Positions 1 through 5,460 of a stretch of 5,596 nt of DNA are shown piece by piece. The DNA lies in assembly GCA_031263265.1 (NCBI GenBank), contig JAISGE010000200.1:1-5596 (forward strand), given 5' to 3'. Each line of letters begins with the position of its first letter. Position 1 is the stretch's first letter. The notes below the pieces were generated by a model, which was not told the origin of the DNA, searched no databases, and saw only the letters and a list, made by a program, of their open reading frames with translations. The translations under genes were made by a program, and so were the position numbers. The DNA comes from Treponema sp. GTDB taxonomy: Bacteria; Spirochaetota; Spirochaetia; Treponematales; Breznakiellaceae.

Positions 1-2
1 AG

Positions 3-38
3 GGCATTGACGACGCAAAAAGAAATAAGTACAGTTAG
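3..38 (+). CDS. possible 3' end of an upstream gene
   Basis: The third forward frame is open from the window edge and reads GIDDAKRNKYS followed by TAG at 36-38. The hydrophilic, lysine-rich end is what a protein C-terminus often looks like, and it leaves a plausible gap to the lipoprotein gene. Only 11 codons are visible, so no family can be named and chance is a real alternative. The first frame is also open, up to TAG at 76-78, which weakens the case. The same bases can be read as a promoter, listed separately. Confidence 0.25.
   Translation, partial: GIDDAKRNKYS
7..35 (+). promoter_or_regulatory. possible sigma70-type promoter for the lipoprotein gene
   Basis: TTGACG at 7-12 (5 of 6 to the -35 consensus) is followed after 17 bases by TACAGT at 30-35 (4 of 6 to the -10). 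Transcription would start near 42 and give a leader of about 80 nt before the preferred ATG at 125. It overlaps the possible tail of an upstream gene, and both could be true. Prediction from pattern only. Confidence 0.3.
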
Positions 39-124
39 GGGTAGCATTAATACAGCGCGGATGCAGTGTTTGGGCTAGGTTTTTGCCAGATTTAGGGCTG
101 TTGCCCGTACCAGTTGAGAAAAAA

Positions 125-853
125 ATGAATACTATGAAAAAAATAAGTAACCATTGCTTGGGGCTTATCGCCGTCTTGGTGCTCGGCGTTTCCTGTTCTG
201 CCCAGGTGCAGGGTGTGTTACACCAGGATGGCTCGGCAGATCTGAAGCTCCACGCTTCCCTAGAACCCCGCATGGCCGCGCTCATCCGTTCCTTGTCCCG
301 CTTAAGCGGCGGCTCTTCAGAGCAGGTACTTAACGCCGCTGCCATCGGTGAATCTATGGCTTCTGCGCCGGGAATCAAATCCGTTGCGCTCCGTAATACT
401 AATCCCACTACTATTGAAGGAACCATTAGTATACTCAAGGTGGACGCCTTTCTCGCAGTCCCGGGGAATTCGGAACATACTAAGTTCATTACGTACGAAC
501 AGACCACTGCCGGCGGGAAATTGCAGATTACCCTCGACCGCAACTCAGGGCCCCGGATCCTTACCCTGCTCTCAACTGATGTGCAGGATTACTTGTCTGC
601 CCTTATGGCCCCAGTGGCCACCGGAGAAACCCTTTCCCAACGGGAATATCTTGCCCTGGTGCAGTCGGTATACGGCAAGGCAGTGGCAGAAGAAATTGCC
701 GCAGCCCGTATTCAGGTTACTATAGACTTTCCCGGATCCATCAGTACGATCCGGGGTGGCCGGTTTGCGGGAAACCAGGCCGAATTTACCATGCCCCTCG
801 TGGACATCCTGGTCCTTGAGCGTCCTTTGGTATATGAGGTGTATTGGAAGTAA
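125..853 (+). CDS. predicted lipoprotein, LppM/DUF3153-like, function unknown
   Basis: The protein of about 242 residues begins with a lysine-bearing n-region (MNTMKK), then a hydrophobic core (CLGLIAVLVLGVSC) ending at Cys24, so a lipid-anchored, exported protein is likely. The lipobox L-G-V-S-C has Gly rather than Leu at -3, which fits relaxed spirochaetal lipoboxes better than the enterobacterial rule. I chose ATG 125 over an upstream in-frame TTG at 83 because the TTG would put 14 uncharged or acidic residues before the signal peptide. GTTGAGA (112-118) is a weak Shine-Dalgarno for ATG 125, and ATG 134 is also possible. After the Cys, 'VQGVLHQDGSADLKL' and the terminal 'IDFPGSISTIRGGRFAGNQAEFTMPLVDILVLERPL' resemble the beta-rich LppM/DUF3153 pattern (a G-containing strand, then a late 'PG...G.....N...F' block); this is inference from pattern. 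No enzymatic motif is seen. The HAD gene follows after 42 nt. Confidence 0.8.
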   Translation: MNTMKKISNHCLGLIAVLVLGVSCSAQVQGVLHQDGSADLKLHASLEPRMAALIRSLSRLSGGSSEQVLNAAAIGESMASAPGIKSVALRNTNPTTIEGTISILKVDAFLAVPGNSEHTKFITYEQTTAGGKLQITLDRNSGPRILTLLSTDVQDYLSALMAPVATGETLSQREYLALVQSVYGKAVAEEIAAARIQVTIDFPGSISTIRGGRFAGNQAEFTMPLVDILVLERPLVYEVYWK

Positions 854-862
854 CGGGCAGCT

Positions 863-890
863 TTGCACAAACCTGATACCTTGGTATGAT
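863..890 (+). promoter_or_regulatory. extended -10 promoter directly before the HAD gene
   Basis: TATGAT at 885-890 (5 of 6 to the -10 consensus) is preceded by TGG (882-884), giving an extended TGn -10. A weak -35, TTGCAC at 863-868, lies 16 bases upstream. The -10 ends only 5 nt before ATG 896, so a start at the normal distance would coincide with the start codon. ATACC-TT-GGTAT (877-888) is a short dyad over the -10 and could be an operator. Prediction from sequence only. Confidence 0.4.
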
Positions 891-895
891 AGGGC

Positions 896-1528
896 ATGAT
901 TCTGCAATATATCCTTTTTGATTTGGACAACACGCTCTATTCCTCCCGTTATGGACTGGAAATGAAGGTAAGCCAGCGTATCGCCGAATTCCTCACCGCC
1001 TACCTGGGGGGTTCCCAGGAAGAAGCGCTACGCCAGCGCCGGGAGGGGATGCACTACTACGGCACCACGCTGGAATGGCTCATGGCGGAAAAAGGCTACA
1101 CCGATATTGAAGCCTATTATCAGGCGATTCACCCCGCAGGAGAGGCGGATACCCTTTCAGCGGATCCTGAACTTCGCCGCTTTCTTGAATCTCTTCCCCT
1201 GCCCCAGGCGATCCTCACCAATTCCCCCCGGGAACATGCAGACCGGATTCTCTCAAAATTGGGGATCTCAGACCTTTTTACCCATATCTTTGACATGCGC
1301 TGGAACGGTTTCAAAGGAAAACCCCACGCGGAAGTTTTTCACCGGGCATTGCACGCCTTAGGAACCACCCCGGAAACCACCCTGTTTATTGATGATGCTC
1401 CACGTTACGTAAAGGGCTTTTGTGCCCTGGGCGGATCAGGTCTCCTTATTGACGAGGAAAACGCCTATCCTGAGTATCCCTACCCCCGGATCCAGGACTT
1501 ACGGGAACTGCTTAGGTTTTTGTATTGA
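896..1528 (+). CDS. HAD-superfamily hydrolase, pyrimidine 5'-nucleotidase (SDT1-like) type
   Basis: This 210-residue cytoplasmic enzyme carries all four HAD motifs: FDLDNTLY with nucleophile Asp9 and acid/base Asp11; ILTNSP with Thr108; Lys142 in KGKPHAEVF; and LFIDDAPR with Asp166/Asp167 for Mg2+. The DxDNTLY start, the helical cap with 'YYGTT' near residues 54-58, and the overall length match the subfamily IA group containing yeast Sdt1 and bacterial pyrimidine 5'-nucleotidases, which dephosphorylate nucleoside monophosphates. The true substrate could be another small phosphate ester. Start: motif I lies 8 residues in, so ATG 896 is the only sensible start, yet it has no Shine-Dalgarno (AGGG sits just 1 nt before it). 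A strong -10 ends 5 nt upstream, suggesting a leaderless message. Its last 17 bases overlap the 3' end of the convergent acyltransferase gene. Confidence 0.88.
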   Translation: MILQYILFDLDNTLYSSRYGLEMKVSQRIAEFLTAYLGGSQEEALRQRREGMHYYGTTLEWLMAEKGYTDIEAYYQAIHPAGEADTLSADPELRRFLESLPLPQAILTNSPREHADRILSKLGISDLFTHIFDMRWNGFKGKPHAEVFHRALHALGTTPETTLFIDDAPRYVKGFCALGGSGLLIDEENAYPEYPYPRIQDLRELLRFLY

Positions 1529-2258
1529 ACTCCTGGGCTTGGAGGGCCTCGGAGATTAGATCATAAACCTGATCTGATAGGTATTGCCGCCGATCCGCTG
1601 GAGGGAGTTCTGCGGTGTTAATCGGCGGCAGAAACGTTACCCTAACCGGCACCGCCCGAATCCGGTGCGTCTTTTCAAATATCTCATAACTACCGGTGAT
1701 CGCGATAGGAAGAATGGGGGAGCCTGATTGGGTAGCTAGTTTAAAAGAACCGGATCGGAACGGGAGCAGCCCCCGGCCTTTGCTCCTGGTCCCTTCAGGG
1801 AAAATCATCACGGCTTCCCCCTGTTTGATCCGGTGTATCCCCTTATTAATCGTACCTATGGCTTTGCGTATGTCTTTTCGGTCAATAAAAAGTCCTCCCA
1901 GGAGGAAAATCCAGATATTGAGGAAAGGAATCCAGGCCAATTCTTTTTTTGCAATAAACCCCACCGGCCTTCCCACCAAAGCCAGAATGACCAGGATATC
2001 AAAGATGCTGCTATGGTTGCTGACAAAACACAGGCCCCCTTCCAGGGGAATGTGTTCTTTTCCCTGCACGCTTATTTTGCACCCTGTACAGGCAATAAGC
2101 ATCAAAGACCAGACTTGAGCAATTTTGTAGATAACCTGAGCCATCAGTTTTCTAAACCCTAGACAACGCAAGAGAAATATCCCTATCCCCAGGGGCGCAA
2201 GAATAATCATGGCTACTCCTACAATAATAAAATCCACTATGGTTATGAGTAATGCCAT
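1512..2258 (-). CDS. plsC: 1-acyl-sn-glycerol-3-phosphate acyltransferase (PlsC family)
   Basis: The 248-residue membrane-associated enzyme should transfer an acyl chain to lysophosphatidic acid to make phosphatidic acid, the precursor of phospholipids. It has a hydrophobic N-terminal segment (residues about 4-31, one or two membrane passes), then the acyltransferase blocks in order: NHSSIFD (HX4D, His82 and Asp87), GGLFIDRKD (Arg127), FPEGTRSKG (153-161) and PILPIAI (181-187). Length and order fit PlsC. Other acceptors (ornithine lipid or lysophospholipid acyltransferases) share these motifs, so the substrate is inferred. ATG 2258 has an excellent AAGGAG 9 nt upstream, and that element includes the stop codon of the preceding HAD gene, which argues for translational coupling as last gene of the pfp operon. 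The 3' end overlaps the convergent HAD gene by 17 bp. Confidence 0.92.
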   Translation of the reverse strand: MALLITIVDFIIVGVAMIILAPLGIGIFLLRCLGFRKLMAQVIYKIAQVWSLMLIACTGCKISVQGKEHIPLEGGLCFVSNHSSIFDILVILALVGRPVGFIAKKELAWIPFLNIWIFLLGGLFIDRKDIRKAIGTINKGIHRIKQGEAVMIFPEGTRSKGRGLLPFRSGSFKLATQSGSPILPIAITGSYEIFEKTHRIRAVPVRVTFLPPINTAELPPADRRQYLSDQVYDLISEALQAQEFNTKT

Positions 2259-2267
2259 AAGTACCGC

Positions 2268-2274
2268 TCCTTAG
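2268..2274 (-). promoter_or_regulatory. Shine-Dalgarno of plsC fused to the upstream stop codon
   Basis: Read leftward, the sequence is CTAAGGAG: the TAA at 2273-2271 ends the YihX-like gene and is also the start of the TAAGGAG ribosome binding site for the acyltransferase (ATG 2258, 9 nt away). A ribosome terminating on the first gene is therefore placed on the second gene's binding site. This fixes the plsC start and supports coupled translation. Confidence 0.7.
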
Positions 2275-2924
2275 CCCAGGACCTGCATCTTTTGTAAGAT
2301 ATCCCGGGCGGTTTGAGGGTCCTGCCATACCAGGCCCTGGATCCCCAAGGAGCAAGCCTTTTCCACATTGATAGGTATATCATCGAAAAAAACCACTTCC
2401 TCTGGTCTACAGGATAAACTATGCAGCAGGATCTCGTAAATAGCGGTTTCCGGTTTAATGGAACCGGTTTCACAGGAAAAAATCCCCAGATGGGGAAGCC
2501 GGAAAACCGGCAGGCTTACCCGTGCCCAGTCTAGAAACTCCTGGGGCATGTTGGACAGGATCCCCAGGGTGTATCCTGCAGCTTTGATGTCTTCCATGAG
2601 CATAACGGTATCGGGGTTGATCCGCTTCCAACTGTCTAAATCTATCTTTACCAGTTGTTCCAAGGTTGCATCATCGACCGAAGGGCCCAGCATGGTCCGG
2701 TAATAGTCTTTGCCGTTGAGGATGCCCCGATCATATTCTCCACGATACGCCCATACCAGGGTGTCCATGGTCTTTACGTCAATTCCCGCGACCGAGGCCA
2801 GCTCGTCCATGATCCCGGGATCCGGGGGGAAGGATATTACCTTCCCAAAATCAAATACCACTGCCCGGGGAACAGTGGTATTTTTTTCTTGGTGTCGTTT
2901 TTGTACTTCTTCTAAGAACATCAC
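2271..2924 (-). CDS. HAD-superfamily subfamily IA phosphatase, YihX-like
   Basis: This is a cytoplasmic hydrolase of about 217 residues. HAD motifs: VVFDFGKVI with nucleophile Asp25, ILSNMP with Ser124-Asn125, Lys157 in GSIKPETAIY, and VVFFDDIPINVEKA with Asp181/Asp182. The usual second Asp of motif I is Gly27, as in the FDLGNVI of E. coli YihX (alpha-D-glucose-1-phosphate phosphatase). The 'KPExxIY' and 'FFDDxxxNVExA' blocks also fit that group. A sugar phosphate substrate is plausible beside pfp, but unproven. Start: GTG 2924 is followed directly by ATG 2921; neither has a close Shine-Dalgarno. The best is AGGGA at 2945-2941, which overlaps the pfp stop codon and sits 16-19 nt away. About 20 residues precede motif I, a little longer than in YihX. 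It is the middle gene of the operon: 19 nt after pfp and 12 nt before plsC. Confidence 0.85.
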   Translation of the reverse strand: MMFLEEVQKRHQEKNTTVPRAVVFDFGKVISFPPDPGIMDELASVAGIDVKTMDTLVWAYRGEYDRGILNGKDYYRTMLGPSVDDATLEQLVKIDLDSWKRINPDTVMLMEDIKAAGYTLGILSNMPQEFLDWARVSLPVFRLPHLGIFSCETGSIKPETAIYEILLHSLSCRPEEVVFFDDIPINVEKACSLGIQGLVWQDPQTARDILQKMQVLG

Positions 2925-2943
2925 GGTTTATTCTAGCGATTCC

Positions 2944-4632
2944 CTAGTCCTTTGGGCAAGCTGCATCCCCAAGATGTTCTAATTCCAGAATCCGCGGGGG
3001 CCTGTCGCACAGTTCAGGCGGACCAAAGTACTGGATTCCCCCGGGAAAGAGGAAACTGGTAGTACAGGCCCAGGTATCCCGAGCCGCGGCAAATACCTTA
3101 AAGGGGGTGGATTCCAGGTCAACCAGGGCCTTCTGAATCACCGGCTTCTGAGCGCCGTGGCGTTGTTCCAGGTGCATCATCATGGTAAGGGGGACCCCTC
3201 CAGGTATCCATTCCCCTGCCGGGGCGGTAAGATTTTTCACACAGGATATATAGCCGGTCAAGCCTGAGGCGATGAGCACAAAGGCGTTTAGTCCCAGGGA
3301 ATACCCGTAATTCGCATCGAAATTGCTGGGAAAGGCCGAACGGCCTTCATACCCAAAGAAGTGCCCCAGGGCGTTGAACTTCCCGTTATAGAGACCCTGC
3401 TGTTTTAAATACTTAAGCCTTTTTTCTACCATTCCCATGAGGAGCTTCTCGGTCTCGATCCGGGAAACCTGGACATTGCCGTGAGGATCCCTATCCATGA
3501 GCAGCTCCCGGGCAATATCCGGGGGAAGACTCCTCAAGAGTTCCTGGGCAGCCGGGGAAAGCTTGGTGCTCAGGAAATCAAGGTGATCCGTTATCTGAGG
3601 AAGCTCTGCCAATGCTGCCTCATAAGCGGCTATGGTATCGTTAAGCTCGAAGATGAGCTGCTTCATTTCCGGGATGAATTCCACCAGTCCTTCGGGGATG
3701 AGCACCACGCCAAAGGCTTCTTGGTTTGCTGCCCGCTTAATCACGGAAGCGCAGATCTGATCGACCACCTGACTCAAAGACCACTTTTTTGCCGCGACTT
3801 CCTCAGAGATGAAACACACATTAGGCTGGGTCTTGAGCGCACATTCCAGGGCGATGTGGCTGGCAGAACGGCCCATGAGTTTGATGAAATGCCAGTATTT
3901 TTTCGCACTGTTTGCATCCCGTTCGATATTGCCGATGAGTTCGCTGTAAGTTTTTACCGCGGTATCAAACCCAAAGGAGGCTTCGATGTGTTCGTTCTTG
4001 AGGTCTCCATCAATCGTTTTTGGACAGCCAATGACCTGTATTGCTGAATGTTGATCCAGAAAATACTCGGCCAAAAGCGCGGCATTGGTGTTGGAATCAT
4101 CCCCGCCGATGATAAGCACCGCATCAAGGTTACGTTTTTTGGCGGTTTCAAGGGAGGCTGCAAACTGTTCCGGGGTTTCAATCTTGGTCCGGCCTGAGCC
4201 TATCATATCAAAGCCCCCGGTATTCCGGTATGCGTCAATGACGGCATCGGTCAGTTCCCGGGCTTTGTTCTCGATGAGTCCACTGGGGCCGCCCAGAAAG
4301 CCATAGAGCCGGGACCGGGGGTTTCCCCGTTTGAGGCCGTCATACAGTCCTGCAATTACATTATGACCCCCAGGAGCCTGTCCTCCCGAAAGGATCACCC
4401 CAATGGTTAATTCCCGGCTCATGGTTGTATTGGGTTCTCCCTGGCCCCTTACGACCTGTACCAGGGGTCTGCCGTAGGTGTGTTTGAAGAGGGCTTTCAG
4501 ATCTGCCTGATTTGCGATGGATGCGGTAGGAGCGCCTTGAGAAAGGGCGATTGTCGTAAGTTCCTGGGATAAAACCCTGGGAAACTGGGGTTGGTACCTG
4601 TAACGGGCTTGTTGTAGGGCGGATATTTCCAT
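2944..4632 (-). CDS. pfp: pyrophosphate-dependent 6-phosphofructokinase, long (PfpB) type
   Basis: The 562-residue cytoplasmic glycolytic enzyme reversibly phosphorylates fructose 6-phosphate using PPi instead of ATP. Visible in order: an N-terminal extension of about 70 residues typical of the long plant-beta/Borrelia/Treponema clade; GGQAPGGHN (83-91, phosphate loop); GGDDS (176-180), where the second Asp is the mark of PPi use, against GGDG in ATP enzymes; PKTIDGD (204-210), with the Lys of PPi enzymes and the catalytic Asp; MGRSASH (253-259) and PEG (313-315) for sugar binding; a helical insertion at about 316-400; and GYEGR (427-431). All key residues are present and no break is seen. 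ATG 4632 has AAGGAG 8 nt upstream and gives the full family length; Met71 would remove the extension. It is first in the operon, behind a long structured leader. Gene names pfp and pfpB are both used for this type. Confidence 0.96.
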   Translation of the reverse strand: MEISALQQARYRYQPQFPRVLSQELTTIALSQGAPTASIANQADLKALFKHTYGRPLVQVVRGQGEPNTTMSRELTIGVILSGGQAPGGHNVIAGLYDGLKRGNPRSRLYGFLGGPSGLIENKARELTDAVIDAYRNTGGFDMIGSGRTKIETPEQFAASLETAKKRNLDAVLIIGGDDSNTNAALLAEYFLDQHSAIQVIGCPKTIDGDLKNEHIEASFGFDTAVKTYSELIGNIERDANSAKKYWHFIKLMGRSASHIALECALKTQPNVCFISEEVAAKKWSLSQVVDQICASVIKRAANQEAFGVVLIPEGLVEFIPEMKQLIFELNDTIAAYEAALAELPQITDHLDFLSTKLSPAAQELLRSLPPDIARELLMDRDPHGNVQVSRIETEKLLMGMVEKRLKYLKQQGLYNGKFNALGHFFGYEGRSAFPSNFDANYGYSLGLNAFVLIASGLTGYISCVKNLTAPAGEWIPGGVPLTMMMHLEQRHGAQKPVIQKALVDLESTPFKVFAAARDTWACTTSFLFPGGIQYFGPPELCDRPPRILELEHLGDAACPKD

Positions 4633-4640
4633 GCCGGTAT

Positions 4641-4646
4641 CTCCTT
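4641..4646 (-). promoter_or_regulatory. Shine-Dalgarno of pfp
   Basis: AAGGAG read leftward, 8 nt before ATG 4632. It settles the pfp start. It lies 13 nt downstream of the large stem-loop, close enough for leader folding to affect ribosome access. Confidence 0.8.
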
Positions 4647-4659
4647 AAATACAATAAAG

Positions 4660-4711
4660 GGACCTTGAGAACCTCCCCTTGAGCTAGGCAAAGGGATGGT
4701 GGAGAAGGTCC
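4660..4711 (-). promoter_or_regulatory. 52-nt two-tier stem-loop in the pfp leader
   Basis: The outer arms are a perfect 7-bp inverted repeat (4660-4666 with 4705-4711, GGACCTT/AAGGTCC). After a symmetrical 4x4 internal loop, inner arms 4671-4680 and 4691-4700 pair at 8 of 10 positions, around a 10-nt loop at 4681-4690. In the leftward transcript one of the two mismatches (4675/4696) becomes a G-U wobble and the other is A-A, so the structure is better in the pfp sense RNA than in its complement. It is followed by CTTTATTGTATTT and then the Shine-Dalgarno. The trailing stretch is only partly T, so attenuation is possible but a stabilising or protein-binding leader is equally likely. No known riboswitch class is recognised. 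Confidence 0.55.
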
Positions 4712-4712
4712 G

Positions 4713-4742
4713 CTTATATTGGGAATCGCGTACACGTGACAT
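4713..4742 (-). promoter_or_regulatory. alternative promoter for pfp
   Basis: Read leftward, ATGTCA (4742-4737, 4 of 6 to the -35) and TATAAG (4718-4713, 5 of 6 to the -10) are 18 bases apart. Transcription would begin near 4706, just inside the first arm of the leader stem-loop, and would largely remove its outer stem. It competes with the upstream promoter at 4767-4795. Prediction only. Confidence 0.25.
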
Positions 4743-4749
4743 GATTCAC
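4736..4749. promoter_or_regulatory. GTGA-N6-TCAC palindrome, CRP/FNR-family-like operator
   Basis: GTGA (4736-4739), six bases, then TCAC (4746-4749) reproduces the core of the site bound by CRP-type regulators (GTGA-N6-TCAC in E. coli). It lies about 12-25 bases downstream of the transcription start expected from the 4767-4795 promoter and overlaps the -35 of the alternative promoter. That could mean repression of the first or a switch between the two. An 8-base match occurs by chance fairly often, so this is tentative. Confidence 0.3.
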
Positions 4750-4766
4750 TATTGCAACGATTTTTT

Positions 4767-4795
4767 ATAATAGTACTCGAAAGCGGATACATAAA
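4767..4795 (-). promoter_or_regulatory. candidate main promoter of the pfp operon
   Basis: Read leftward, TTTATG (4795-4790, 3 of 6) is followed after 17 bases by TATTAT (4772-4767, 5 of 6 to the -10) in an A+T-rich stretch. A start near 4760 would give a leader of about 128 nt that contains the palindrome and the whole stem-loop. The spacing is ideal and the -35 weak, which is compatible with activator dependence. Confidence 0.4.
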
Positions 4796-4821
4796 ACAAT
4801 AGATACTGAAGCTTGTTCCAA

Positions 4822-5053
4822 CTAACCGAGTTTTGAAACAGCCTCAGGTTTCATACGGAGGAACCCGGTTGGCTCAAGCGCCCTGACTTCCTTCCCCTCC
4901 ATGAGGTTTTTCTCAAATACGTCCCCCCATCACCGATGGTTCTATCCCGTCCCGCAGCTGGTACTTCAGCTTGCCCCCGGTCTATCTAAAATCGGGGATA
5001 TTTTCCCCTGCCGTCTCCAAGTTACCTAGCATTCCCGCTCCCATGAGTAGAAT
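4822..5053 (-). pseudogene. broken coding remnant, family not identified
   Basis: No intact gene lies between pfp and the array. Read leftward from 5053 (after a TAA at 5056-5054), one frame gives ILLMGAGMLGNLETAGEN-IPDFR, a TAG, then TGGKLKYQLRDGIEPSVMGGR and a TGA. A one-base shift at a run of six G (near 4922-4927) opens a second frame, VFEKNLMEGKEVRALEPT-GFLRMKPEAVSKLG, ended by a TAG at about 4824. The protein-like composition and continuity across one stop and one frameshift suggest a decayed gene. 'IPDxR..GKLKYxLxD' loosely recalls the N-terminal region of some DDE transposases, and 'LRMKPEAVSKL' loosely recalls the start of class I fumarases; both are too short to rely on. It may also be chance. 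Confidence 0.3.
4834..4853. repeat. short inverted repeat upstream of the pfp promoter
   Basis: TGAAAC (4834-4839) and GTTTCA (4848-4853) are perfect 6-bp arms around an 8-nt loop. CCG/CGG further out (4826-4828 and 4856-4858) could add pairs. No T-run follows on either strand, so it is not an intrinsic terminator. It may be an operator or simply part of the decayed reading frame that covers it. Confidence 0.3.
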
Positions 5054-5099
5054 TTATCATGTTTTTCTAAACTGAGAATGGCTGCTCGGCGACAGTGGG

Positions 5100-5128
5100 A
5101 AGACGGTGTACTTTGCGCGGTGCGTCTT
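5100..5128 (-). repeat. hairpin abutting the last CRISPR-like repeat
   Basis: AAGACG (5100-5105) and CGTCTT (5123-5128) form 6-bp arms around a 17-nt loop, and the right arm ends exactly one base before the first repeat (5129). In the probable leftward array transcript this hairpin would follow the final repeat. No T-run follows, so it is at most a trailer structure or a Rho-independent-like remnant. Confidence 0.35.
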
Positions 5129-5231
5129 GTCGTAATCCCTTCAACAGGTCAAGTTTTTTATCATCTAGCGATATTGCGTTAGGATATTTCAATTCGCCTG
5201 TCGCAATCCCTTCATTCAGGTCAAGTTTTTG

Positions 5232-5245
5232 ATCACGTATGTGAT
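5232..5245. repeat. small hairpin across a repeat-spacer junction
   Basis: ATCAC (5232-5236), GTAT, GTGAT (5241-5245) is a perfect 5-bp stem with a 4-nt loop formed by the tail of the second repeat and the first bases of its spacer. Because GATCAC is repeat sequence, the complement lies in the spacer itself. Confidence 0.35.
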
Positions 5246-5460
5246 AGAGCAATCTGGAGTTGCAATTAAGTCACAATCCCTTTATCAGGCCAAGTTTTTG
5301 ATCACAATCGGCGGATACGGCAGAGGCTACCGCCCGGCAGTCGTAATCCCTTCAACAGGTCAAGTTTTTCTTCTCCCTCAGACCAGATCAGCAACAAAAA
5401 CGTGAACTCTGCGGAATAATCAATCAGATCGCAATCCCTTTATCAGGTCAAGTTTTTTAT

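Noticed and set aside
1530..1544. CTCC-N7-GGAG inverted repeat near the convergent gene ends as a terminator
   Set aside because: Only 4 bp of stem and no T-run on either strand.
541..2830. Frequent GGATCC/CGGATC motifs across the window
   Set aside because: They fall in coding regions at varied spacing and are explained by codon use (Arg-Ile, Gly-Ser, Pro-Asp); no array or regular pattern is formed.
3481..4047. A 188-codon open frame on the forward strand inside pfp
   Set aside because: It lies wholly antisense to the well-supported pfp gene, has no recognisable motif, and has the composition expected of a shadow frame in G+C-balanced coding DNA.
4713..4760. T-box or known riboswitch in the pfp leader
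   Set aside because: The stem-loop lacks the T-box sequence and I see no conserved core of a known metabolite riboswitch; only an unclassified hairpin can be supported.
4901..5029. Forward 42-codon frame starting MRFFSNTSPHH
   Set aside because: No Shine-Dalgarno, no recognisable family, and antisense to the broken leftward remnant; most likely chance.
5026..5060. Possible seventh, decayed CRISPR-like repeat (CTAGCATTCCC ... TTTATCAT)
   Set aside because: Head and tail resemble the repeat, but the middle does not align, and the gap to the first true repeat is 68 bases rather than about 34. Too weak to count.
5067..5252. Leftward 61-codon frame across the first repeats of the array
   Set aside because: It is made mostly of repeat and spacer sequence; its similar segments reflect the repeats, not a protein.
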